From contig OW804096.1 of the NCBI GenBank assembly GCA_942159475.1, forward strand, positions 112,256,194-112,320,193: 64,000 nt of DNA, in the 5' to 3' direction. How positions within the stretch are numbered: the first letter of the stretch is position 1; each line of letters begins with the position of its first letter. The position numbers and the translations under genes were made by a program. Source of the stretch: Sthenelais limicola (taxonomy: Eukaryota > Annelida > Polychaeta > Phyllodocida > Sigalionidae). Of the stretch, positions 12,201 through 20,743 are shown piece after piece. The notes under the pieces were generated by a model that was not told the origin of the DNA, did no database searches, and saw only the letters and a list, made by a program, of their open reading frames with translations.

Positions 12201-13133
12201 AGCCAGGCGTGTGACGTCATGCGAAATATGTATATATGCATAATTTAAGTTACTGTGAATCATGACACAACCAGAGAATATAATTATGTCACAAATGCCA
12301 AGTTGACAAAAAAATATATCACACATAATATCATAAATAAAATCGTCAAAAAATAAATACTCATGACGTTTTCTCCCCCATGTCTATGAACGCAAAAATA
12401 GTAGTCCCCACAGGCCTGCCACTGGTGCTGTTGGGTTTGCATTGTTTAGGGTGGGTGGGAAGCAAACAATATTTAAAACATCAACATCACTAAATAATAA
12501 CCTAGAATCTACCGGAGAACTTTATCACCAAAAGATATAATGAATAGTTACATGAAATATAACAAACTCTTTACCAATAAACAAGGAAGTTTCAAGAAAG
12601 AACACTCGATGAAGAGAACAGAATACAATGCTTTGAAATACATATGGCGTTATATGCTCATTGTATAGGAATTATTTGTCACCTTTCTCTCAGCTTCATT
12701 CATCCTTTCTTGTATATCTTGCGGTAGGGTGTGTCTGTCTGGTAAAGGATACCTACTGATAGGAACCTCTTCATGAGGACACTTGTTGTCAGAGGTGTCT
12801 GAAGAAAATTGTCTATTGATAGCAGGACAACATGCCTTTGGTGTCAAATGACCCTGAAGTGGACGCAAATACCTGGATTAATCTATATTCTAAACATGAT
12901 AGGAGTAATTCTGATTAATGTCAATTAAATCATTCAGACGATAAGTACTGTGAAATTAGTAAAAGTGATTGATATAAAATGTTCTCTTGGAGGTAGCCTA
13001 TAGCCTTTTAGGGAAAGAAATAATTATGTCCAAACTTGGTTTGTGATAGTAACAATACCTTAATAACATTCCTCATGATCCTAAGCTGCTGAAAACTGTT
13101 CCATACACCACATCGGAATATGTTTGAAGACAT
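9213..13133 (-). CDS. AhpD/carboxymuconolactone-decarboxylase-like protein, mitochondrial, exon 4 damaged
   Basis: Six exons: 13133-13059, 12853-12683, 11649-11550, 10584-10503, 10325-10218 and 9368-9213 (TAA), all with GT-AG borders. Exon 1 begins ATG (MSSNIFRCGVWNSFQQLRIM), basic and amphipathic like a mitochondrial presequence, with RQFSS in exon 2 as a likely processing area. Then come the family blocks PISRYPLPDRHTLP, GFLPNVFKAYTYRPDEFRAFF, TLTKAEKEMIVVA, a helix ending YKADQ|IAACPESANLSSRE, and DDVWDVGAIASLFALSNRM..MRPNEEFY. Relatives are alkylhydroperoxidase-type enzymes using a CxxC pair. Here the CxxC segment between MIVVA and IYSKDKYKADQ is absent, and exon 4 leaves the frame out by one relative to exon 5. 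Either this allele is a recent pseudogene, the assembly lost bases, or an internal donor in exon 4 restores the frame without the active site. Confidence 0.78.
10503..10584 (-). CDS. Exon 4 of the AhpD-like gene, internal deletion
   Basis: The exon enters in phase 1 and encodes DTLTKAEKEMIVVA. The last 39 nt code, in another frame, for RIYSKDKYKADQ, which continues directly into exon 5 (IAACPES). Both halves are family-typical but lie in different frames. About 17 codons expected between them, including the redox CxxC and following His, are missing. Donors ATT|GTAGTT and ATT|GTAGGA inside the exon would each join in frame to exon 5. Confidence 0.7.
10722..11454. mobile_element. 733-bp terminal-inverted-repeat element in an intron
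   Basis: The ends are inverted copies: CCGGGCCCACACATTCAAGA begins at 10722, and its reverse complement ends at 11454, with about 25 bp matching. The interior is rich in short inverted motifs such as GGAATTGTCTTAAG-like blocks. There is no transposase ORF; the 120-codon frame at 10770-11132 has no recognisable domain. It lies in the intron between exons 3 and 4 of the AhpD-like gene and looks like a MITE. Confidence 0.8.
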
Positions 13134-13397
13134 ATTTGTAGGGATCTGTATGGCAGAAAAATACTTTGATACTGTATACAGGGAGGTATATTAAGAGGGA
13201 GTGGACACAGCCTATTGGCTATAGGCTTTCATGTATGACACAATACCAACGCTGGCCACAGTGGTGCTGCAAAGAGCATATAATAGGCTCATCCAGTCTC
13301 TGGTCACCGACACCAGTATTTTTCCACACGCACATTCTCAAAAAATGTGATTAGCTGAAGTATATAGGCGTTTAAAAAATTTAATTTGATAAAGCAA
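13134..13397. other. 5' flank of the AhpD-like gene
   Basis: This stretch should contain the 5' UTR and promoter of the minus-strand gene. No clear TATA box or CpG-rich core is visible. Confidence 0.35.
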
Positions 13398-14041
13398 TCT
13401 CTATATTAATAAAATAAGGGTTTGGAGCCTTAAACTGCTATCTTCTCTGAAACCGCTGGCCAGATCTCCATTATATTTCACGTGCACATTGCCAAAAATG
13501 GTGCCGAACCATGTTTCATAAGCAATATGTTTCATAAACAAATTAGGGTTGGAAAGGGGTTAGAAATGGGTTTACATCGAGCACCCCCATCCCGGGCCCC
13601 CAGCACTGCCTGAAAACAAACCTATCAGTGCCCCTACACCAGGTTTCTGGGTCACCCAAAGCATGAGCCATGGATAGGTACCATGGCAAGTCGTTGCTTC
13701 ACTATGGGATGGGAGTTGATATATTTCACCATATTTCCACCAAAAGGAACTCAGGAAATGTCCATTGTGGGGGCAGGGGGAGAGGCAATGGGAGGCAGAA
13801 AAACATCTTAACAGAGTTCCATTTGAGGTATATGGGGCAGGGGAGGGAGGCAACAACAATACAACAGTGACAAAAAACATTTTAACAGGGTTCCATTTGA
13901 GGTATGAATGTTAATACAGATACTAACTTACAGAGACAACTTGAAAGAGAAAGATGGTTGGAGAGGGAACAAGGAGAGTGGGAAGATGTGGGCCCCACTG
14001 TCCCACTAGCAAATCCCGTGCAAAGCACGGGTATTTGCTAG
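13398..14041 (+). mobile_element. Non-autonomous Helitron 1
   Basis: It starts TCTCTATATTAATAAAATAA and ends in CTAG, preceded by a hairpin CCCGTGC-AAA-GCACGGG and TATTTG. It sits between A (13397) and T (14042), the normal Helitron target. There is no helicase or Rep coding. The block of about 100 bp before the hairpin is shared with Helitron 2 (CCATTTGAGGTAT...GTGGGCCCCACTGTCCCACT). Confidence 0.88.
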
Positions 14042-14374
14042 TATCTATATAATAGAATAGCGTCAAATCTGTTACTTCCGCTATCTCCTCCTAAACCGCT
14101 GAACAGATTGCTAAGATCTTTGATAGTTCGAAGCCATTCTGCTATGTGTCCAGGGAGTGGCAGCTGCTAGTAGGTGCCTTGCGAATGTAATTTGTATATT
14201 TTTAGGCCGTTTTCCTTGGCACACGGTGAAACATTATTATGGATATTTTGTTTTTCAAATCGCCAGCCTTCCCCGGCCCCACCTAGTGCAAACCCACCCA
14301 CTGTCCCATCCCGGTCATGTAGAGTGACAGCTCTTACACGGCCCAACAAGTAGAGGATGAAAAAATTAAAGCTG

Positions 14375-14450
14375 TCAGTCCCAGGCGAGGCTCAAACTTG
14401 CAACGCGCTACTCTCGAGGTGAGCGTCTATCTAACTGAGCCATGAGAATT
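14375..14450 (-). tRNA. Degenerate tRNA-like sequence (SINE head or tRNA pseudogene)
   Basis: Read on the minus strand it gives TGGCTCAGTTAGATAGACGC (A-box-like), a CTCACCTCGAGAGT region where the anticodon arm would lie, and AAGTTTGAGCCTCGCC (B-box-like). Box spacing is tRNA-like but the stems pair imperfectly. It lies inside Helitron 2, so a captured tRNA-derived SINE or tRNA pseudogene is more likely than a working tRNA gene. Confidence 0.45.
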
Positions 14451-14956
14451 GGTAGTAGCACTGTGGCTGCACATTGCTAGTGATATGATTGGGGCCAATG
14501 CATGCGTAGCGGTGGAAAGTGGCCAAAATCGTAATATTCTATAGTTGTGTGGACATCAGCCCTAAATTACCAGTAGGGTAATAGTCAGGGTATACTGATT
14601 CCGGGACTGGAATTCTTCGTCACATGAACATAAATTCGTTTAAAAGTTAAATGCGATATAGGGGGCCTCCGGTAATGTCCTTGTCTCGACCTTATGGGTC
14701 TGTTGCACCTGCGCCAACTCTCAGGAGAGTTACCTCGACGGCAACTAGTGCTGCCATCTTTTGTGCGCTCTTCGTCAAGAATTTGTTTTGATATATTTGG
14801 GTTAAAAGAAGGTTTAAAACCCCCATCGGAGGAACATGTACATAATGAACTACAGCAATACAACAGAAAACACAACCCTGACTCACTTCTGCCCTCATTT
14901 GTATATGCCCCATCTGAGGAACATGTATAATGCAATTGGATCCCTATGATGGCCCT

Positions 14957-15290
14957 GTAGAGTGAGAGTGAGAGTGAGAGGGAGAGGGAAACAGAGGAGA
15001 GGGAGCAGGAGAGAGAGCGGGAGCAGGAGAGGGAGCAGGAGAGGGAGTGTGAGAGGGAGAGGGTGCAGGAGAGGGAGTGGGAGCATGAGAGAAGCGGGAG
15101 AAGGAGCAGGAGAGGGAGCGGGAGTGGGAGTGGGAGCGGGAGTGGGAGCGGGAGAGGGAATGGAAGAGGGAAAGGGAGAGGGAGCAGGAAAGGGAGAGGG
15201 AGTGGCACAGGGAGAGGGAGCGGGACAGGAAGTGGGACAGGGACAGGGAGAGGGACAGGGAGCAAGACAGGTACAAGGACTGCAGTGACC
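14957..15290. repeat. Purine-rich minisatellite (GGGAGA/GGGAGC units)
   Basis: Variable 6-nt units of the form G-A-G-x-G-G cover about 330 bp near the 3' side of Helitron 2. One strand is almost pure purine, so triplex or G-rich structures are possible. Confidence 0.95.
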
Positions 15291-15611
15291 AAACAAAGCA
15301 TCTTATTAGGGTCCCATTTGAGGTATAAATGTTACAGATACAGTTACAGATTAAATAATACAGATACTAAGTTACAAAGAGAAGTTGAACGAAAAAGATA
15401 GTTGGAGAGGGAACAAGGAGAGATGAAGATGTGGGCCCCACTGTCCCACTAGCAAATCCCATGCATAGCACAGGTATTTGCTAGTATCTATAATACTAGA
15501 CTGAAATATTAAGTCATTCATAGAAGAATAAGTGTTTATTTTTATACTCCCCAAATACTTCACTATAATTACTCACTATGATTAGTTTGTAACCAGACCT
15601 CGATACCTGCT

Positions 15612-16509
15612 TCCATATAATATATAGGAAGAGCGATTTCTATGAAAAGAGGTAGAAAAGAGGGGTTTCTTTGTGTAGAAAAGAGGGGTTTCTTTGTCTC
15701 ACATGTTCTCGGAATTTGTTGTTTTACAAACCGTTTTACTCATCTGTAGAGTTCTGTCCACCCTGTCTGGAGAACATCGTATATGGTTTCTTAAGGTATC
15801 TGGGGTGAAAATGTCATTTTGAAGCCTTTTTTAAATTGGGATCTACACACTCTATTTATAGCCAGGGAAAGCCCCCATGAGATACTACGCCATTGGCCAC
15901 TACATGCAGAGGAGTGGGAGAGTGAAGAAGAGGGGTGGGAGAGGGTGGGGGTATTGGGGAGGGGGAGGGGAGGGGAGGGAGAGGTTGTAGGAGGGGAGAG
16001 TGAGGAAAAGGGAGAGGGTGGGAAAATAGGAGAGGGGAGGGGGAGGGAAAGAAGAAGGAGAGGGAAAAGAGGGGAGGGAGAGGAGGTAGGGGAAGGGAGA
16101 GAGAGCGGAGGGAGAGAAAGGGAGGAGGGGAGCATGAGGAAGAGGGGAAGGAGAGTAAGTTTAATAGAGGAGGAGAGATAAAAGGGGTGAGAGGGAGGGG
16201 GAAGGTGGTGAGGGACAGAGAGCAGAGTGGGATGAGAGGGAGAATGAACATATGAGTGGGGAGGAATCAGATAGGGAGGTGGAGAAGAGGATAGAGAGAA
16301 GAGGGGGAGGGGGAGAAAAAAAGACGGGAGGGAGAGGATGGGGGAAAGTAAAGGGAAGGGGAAGGAGAGGGAGGAAGGTGACGAGGTGAGAGGAGAGGGG
16401 GCGAGGGGAGGGACAGGGAGAGAAAGAGAGGGGGAGAGGCAGGGAGAGAGGAGGAGGGGAGAGAGAGCGAGAGGAAGAGTGACCGTCCAGAGGATGGGTA
16501 CTTTGCTAG
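15612..16509 (+). mobile_element. Non-autonomous Helitron 3 (second family)
   Basis: It starts TCCATATAATATATAGGAAG and ends GGGTACTTTGCTAG followed by T. The subterminal hairpin is of the CCGTCC..GGACGG type, decayed here. The internal part (AGGGGTTTCTTTG..ACATGTTCTCGGAAT.., GGGATCTACACACTCTATTT) is shared with copies at 22951, 51937 (minus) and 53630. It carries a long purine minisatellite before the 3' end and no coding capacity. Confidence 0.82.
15905..16480. repeat. Purine-rich minisatellite inside Helitron 3
   Basis: About 575 bp of GGGAG/AGGGG/GGAGAG units, nearly all purine on the plus strand. Long frames such as the 242-codon minus-strand one (Ser/Pro/Leu only) come from composition and are not genes. 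Confidence 0.95.
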
Positions 16510-17098
16510 TTTCCCACATATAGAAAACGGGCTATTTTTAACCAGTGCGCAGACTGGCATCTACCGAAAAGCGGGCCGCCACAAAGCGACTGCACTAAAT
16601 TGCGACATATATTGTGTCATGCCTCGCTGCTCATGTCTCCCTGCAATCTCCACCACAGGTTCTGTGCAGGATGGTGCTCCTCTCACCAATCTCCACCATA
16701 GGCTTATATAGATGTAACTCAGTAGCTTTTACACCTTCCACTCTCCCCTCTCCTTCTGTGACTCTCCCTCTCCGTCTCTCTCCTTAATTATACACCGTGT
16801 AGGCCTAAATATTAATCTTAATGTAATAGGTATAGTGGGGAGGTGGAGGAAGAGTAGGGGGTGGAAGAAGAGGAAGTGGGTGTAGTAGTTGGTCGGAGAG
16901 GGGGAAAGGGAGGGGGACGAAAGGGGAGGAAGAGTAAAAAAAATTATTAATCAATGAGTCAAAGTCAAATCATAGTCAAAGAGCAGAGCTTTCGAGGGGT
17001 CGGACGTGTCAAACGACGCTCCCACAAAATCACCGATTGCTACCGTTTTTCAAGAACTTTTTCATTCCATAATATCACCAAGGACTTGATATACGTTA

Positions 17099-19033
17099 GT
17101 GATACAAGTGAGATGGGTGACAAGTAAAATCAGTAAGGAATTATACGATTTTTGTGACATTCTGTGCGTAAAAATGGATGGAATCAGCGACATTTCGGAT
17201 ACAGAATTACACGAGAAAGGCTTTCTCACACATGACAAACAGAGGGCTTTATTTAATCCAATAGAAGGGGACCGCGAGGTATGTAAAACACGGCTATGTA
17301 CCTACAGCCAACCGATAGACAATACATATGTGAACAAGGGCGCATACAGGATTACTGCTAATCCGTGCACAATTGAGGATTTGAAAGAATCGCTCGAGTT
17401 TACACAGGCTAACCAAGAGTTGATGAAAAGAAAAATGGATGAAATGGTTAGACGAAAGCAGGAGAATAGTATGGTCATGAAGGAAATTCGATTAGAAAAC
17501 CTCCATCTGAAGAGAGAGTACAGAAATCTTGAAGAAACTCGTTTCGAATGTGAGATTGAGAGGAGAAAAATGAATGTAATACTGTCTGGACTGGAATACA
17601 GACGCAATGAAGACTTGCTAGCAACTTGTGTCAATGTGTGTCGAGATATAGATCAAAACTTCTCCAAAGAAGATCTACTAATGACGGAGAGGATGAAAAC
17701 CTTCCAAAATGGACAGAGACTGGTACGGATACAGTTTGTGTCTAAAGAAGCTAGAGATAATGTCTACTATAACAGATCTCAATTGAAAAACTCCAGATGG
17801 TTTGATAAAGTCTACATAAACGCCGACCTACCGACCACTATCAAAGAAAGAAAAGAAATGCTTTCTACAGTAAGAGCCCAAATCAACGAAAAGGGTACTA
17901 AAAAAGTGGATGGAATGTACAAGGACAGAATTTCTGTTGATGGTGTAAGTCTTCGTTATGATCAACTTGAGGACTTAGATAAAGGATACCGTTTATCAGA
18001 TGCCAGAACGAAAGAAATTAATGGAAGTATTTACTTCAGCTCCGAGTACAGTGTGTTGAGTAATTTTTTTCCTTGTCGACTACGAGCAAATGATATGGAG
18101 TTGATATCTATTGAACAAGCATATCAGTACGCTTGTGCCATCTCTCTAGGGCGCCCTGATGTCGCTAAAGACATATTCCTAAGCAAGGACGCACGAGCCT
18201 CCAAAAGGCTCTCATATTCGGCTAAGAATGATGAGGACTGGGATGCTATCAAAATTAGGGTAATGCGGGTCTTAATCAAATGCAAGTTCAACCAAAACCC
18301 AGAGATGAGGCAAGAGTTGTTGAACACAGAGAAAAAACCGCTAATAGAAGCTACAAATTGCGAGTTTTGGGCCTGTGGGTCTACCCTAAAGTCAAAAAAA
18401 ACCATCGCAGGTCAGCATAATGGATGTAATATGGTTGGCAGAATGTTAGAAGATTACAGAAGTTACGCCAGTGGAGAACTAACCAGGTATGGACTTTTGA
18501 AAGATTCAATTATCGATCATTTTTTAGTAAAGAGCAATATTGATGTGACAGCAAGTGTATTAAATTATTCTTTATCAGATCACCAACCGACCTACATAGT
18601 AATGAAACGAAAAGTAACAGTGAAACCTAAGATAAATATTACTGGGAGATGTTATAAAAACTATTCGGATGAAATTCTACGAGAAAAAATAGGAAAAATT
18701 GATTGGACTGAATTTTATACCATAACTGACTCGAACAAATCATGGGATATCATTTATAAAAATATTTTGAGAATTGCGGATGAAGTAGCACCGTGGAAAA
18801 AGTTTAAAGAAAGAAGAATAAAACCGATTTGGTACACAACCGAATTGACTGAATTGAATAAAAATAGAGAAAAATTATACAAGATAGCTAATCGAACAAA
18901 AAATATCAATGATATTGCAGCTGCCAGAAATGCAAAAAGTATATGTAATAATAGACCTAAAAAGGCAAAATCAGACTATTATAAAAATCTGTTGACGATA
19001 CACAGAAAAGACTCTGACACAGAAAGTTATTAA
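17099..19033 (+). CDS. LINE ORF1-like protein with coiled coil, RRM-like and NADAR domains, fused to the endonuclease tail
   Basis: The frame has 644 codons. Residues about 90-150 form a charged coiled coil (LKESLEFTQANQELMKRKMD). Residues about 155-290 resemble the RRM and C-terminal domain of L1-type ORF1 proteins (MNVILSGLEY..., LVRIQFVSKEARDNVY). Residues about 308-455 match the NADAR/YbiA family (PF08719): SVLSNFFPC, ISIEQAYQYA, SKDARASKRL, DWDAIKIRVMRVLIKCKFNQN, FWACG, NMVGRMLEDYR. Residues 460-505 (SIIDHFLV..., SLSDHQPTYIVM) are the C-terminal end of an APE-type endonuclease, and the rest is linker to the RT. So the endonuclease core is deleted and the flanks joined in frame. NADAR members act on ADP-ribose-linked guanine or riboflavin-related N-glycosides; the role here is unknown. 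Confidence 0.85.
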   Translation: MIQVRWVTSKISKELYDFCDILCVKMDGISDISDTELHEKGFLTHDKQRALFNPIEGDREVCKTRLCTYSQPIDNTYVNKGAYRITANPCTIEDLKESLEFTQANQELMKRKMDEMVRRKQENSMVMKEIRLENLHLKREYRNLEETRFECEIERRKMNVILSGLEYRRNEDLLATCVNVCRDIDQNFSKEDLLMTERMKTFQNGQRLVRIQFVSKEARDNVYYNRSQLKNSRWFDKVYINADLPTTIKERKEMLSTVRAQINEKGTKKVDGMYKDRISVDGVSLRYDQLEDLDKGYRLSDARTKEINGSIYFSSEYSVLSNFFPCRLRANDMELISIEQAYQYACAISLGRPDVAKDIFLSKDARASKRLSYSAKNDEDWDAIKIRVMRVLIKCKFNQNPEMRQELLNTEKKPLIEATNCEFWACGSTLKSKKTIAGQHNGCNMVGRMLEDYRSYASGELTRYGLLKDSIIDHFLVKSNIDVTASVLNYSLSDHQPTYIVMKRKVTVKPKINITGRCYKNYSDEILREKIGKIDWTEFYTITDSNKSWDIIYKNILRIADEVAPWKKFKERRIKPIWYTTELTELNKNREKLYKIANRTKNINDIAAARNAKSICNNRPKKAKSDYYKNLLTIHRKDSDTESY

Positions 19034-20743
19034 GGAAATTGACACTGGAATTACAAATAACATCAATAATATTAATGTGAATGACAAAGTGATCTATGGA
19101 CAAGAAATGGTGAATATATTGAATGAACACTACTGTGAAATAGGTAATAAAATTAATGAGGAAATTGGTACACATCCCACCGAAAGATTTGATGAAGGCT
19201 TTGGCGGAGAGTTAAATACTATAATAATAGATAAAGGTAGCATAGAAACATTAATCAGCAGAATCGAAATCAAGAAGAGCTCAGGTTGTGACTTAATTTC
19301 AAGTAGAATATATAAGGATTGTTTCAAAATAATGATTGATCAATTAGTTGAATTATATAAAAGGTCAATAAATACTGGTATATTCCAGACAAAATGGAAA
19401 TGTGCAAATGTAGTGCCAATACCAAAGGTAACAAATCCAAAAATGGTTAATGACACGAGGCCAATATCCCTCACGCATATTGGAGGAAAATTATTGGAAA
19501 AAATTGTAGTAGAACAGCTGATGGACTTTTTGAGATATAAAGATGTATTAAGTAGTCAACAAAAGGGATACCAAAAAGGAAAATCAACAACAGACGCACT
19601 AGTGGAATTAATAACTGATTTAAACTTATCATGTAATCAAAAGAAAATTACCATTGCGTGCTTTGTCGATTTTAGTAAAGCTTTTAACTCTGTAGTACCG
19701 GCATTGATGTTAAACAAATTACAAGATTTAGGTGTTGCCCCTGGGCTTCAAGCATGGTTTGAATCGTATTTAACAAATAGAAGGCAGAAAGTAAAATTGA
19801 ATGGATTATCCTCGAATGTATTAGAAATGAACTACAGAGTACCACAAGGATCAATACTCAGGCCAATTATGTATTTAATTTATGCTAACGATCTGAAACA
19901 TTTAAATTTAAAATCTAAGTACTTACAATACGCTGATGATACGGTTTTTTATTATACAGGTGATAACCTTGGTGAATGTGAAGAAGCATTGAATCATGAT
20001 ATGAGTCTTTTTTATGAATGGAGTCTAGGTAACAGATTACTAGTAAATAGTAAGAAAACTAAATTGATGTTGTTTGGTTTAAGTAAATATATGAATGATA
20101 ATCGCCCTGATGTTGATGTCAAGCTAGGAGGAGAAAAACTGAATATTGTTAGATCATATATACTTACCTTGGTGTAGCGATAGATGATAGATTGTTGATG
20201 AAGCAGCAATATAATAATGTAGTCAAACAAATAAATGATAAGATTTACACGTTTAGGAAGATAAGAGCTAATTTAACGAAGTCTGCTGCAATATTGATTG
20301 CTAAATCGAAACTACTCTCTCTGTTCGGTTATAGTTTATTCAGCTTATGTCCTCTAACAAACAAAGATCTAGGAAAGCTACAAAAAATACAAAATAGGAT
20401 TTTATGAATTGCACTGAGTTGTGATTACAGAACATGTAATGCTGATATACTGGCATCAACAGGTGTGATGAATATTAAAGAAAGAATGAGGTATAACCAT
20501 TGTATCATAGGACATAAGGAAATATATATTAAGGGAAATGCTATTCTCCCTAATAGAATGACAAGACAAGCTAATGCTCCGATAATGGGAAATTTTAACC
20601 CGAAAAATAGTAGAGATGAAAAATCGCTGAAAAATTGTATTATAAAGGCCTGGAATTGTCTTACATCAGAGTTGAGATTAAAAGGTGACGAGATTGTATT
20701 TAAAACTATCCTAAAGAGAAATATAAAAGAATATTGTACTTAA
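19010..20743 (+). pseudogene. LINE ORF2 reverse transcriptase and C-terminal region, broken
   Basis: After a -1/+2 frameshift near 19010 the frame continues through KVIKEIDTGITNN into the RT. Landmarks: KKSSGCDLIS, RPISLTHIGGKLLEKIV (fingers), QKGYQKGKSTTDAL, FVDFSKAFNSV (motif A Asp present), VPQGSILRPIMYLIYANDL (motif B; usual G-P is R-P here), YADDTVFYYTG (motif C intact), LLVNSKKTKLMLFG. A second frameshift near 20165 leads to GVAIDDRLL..., a TGA interrupts after QNRIL (20405), then AWNCLTSELRLKGDEIVFKT at the C-terminus. These features place it in the CR1/L2/Jockey group of non-LTR elements. It cannot make active enzyme as it stands. Confidence 0.88.

Larger units (their letters stand above)
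14044..15484 (+). mobile_element. Non-autonomous Helitron 2 with purine minisatellite
   Basis: It starts TCTATATAATAGAATAG two bases after the end of Helitron 1, between A (14043) and T (15485), and ends GGTATTTGCTAG. The terminal hairpin is decayed (CCCATGCATAGCACAGG). Inside are a tRNA-like segment (about 14375-14450) and a 330-bp GGGAGA-type minisatellite. Protein-like frames across the minisatellite on either strand are artefacts of its low complexity. Confidence 0.87.

Noticed and set aside
14585..15401. Several long overlapping ORFs (up to 238 codons) rich in Leu/Pro/Ser or Arg/Gly/Glu on both strands
   Set aside because: They are translations of the GGGAGA purine minisatellite in Helitron 2. 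Composition is two or three residues only, all frames are open at once, and there is no domain.
15791..16560. Ser/Pro/Leu-rich ORFs of 97-242 codons on the minus strand
   Set aside because: Artefact of the minisatellite inside Helitron 3.
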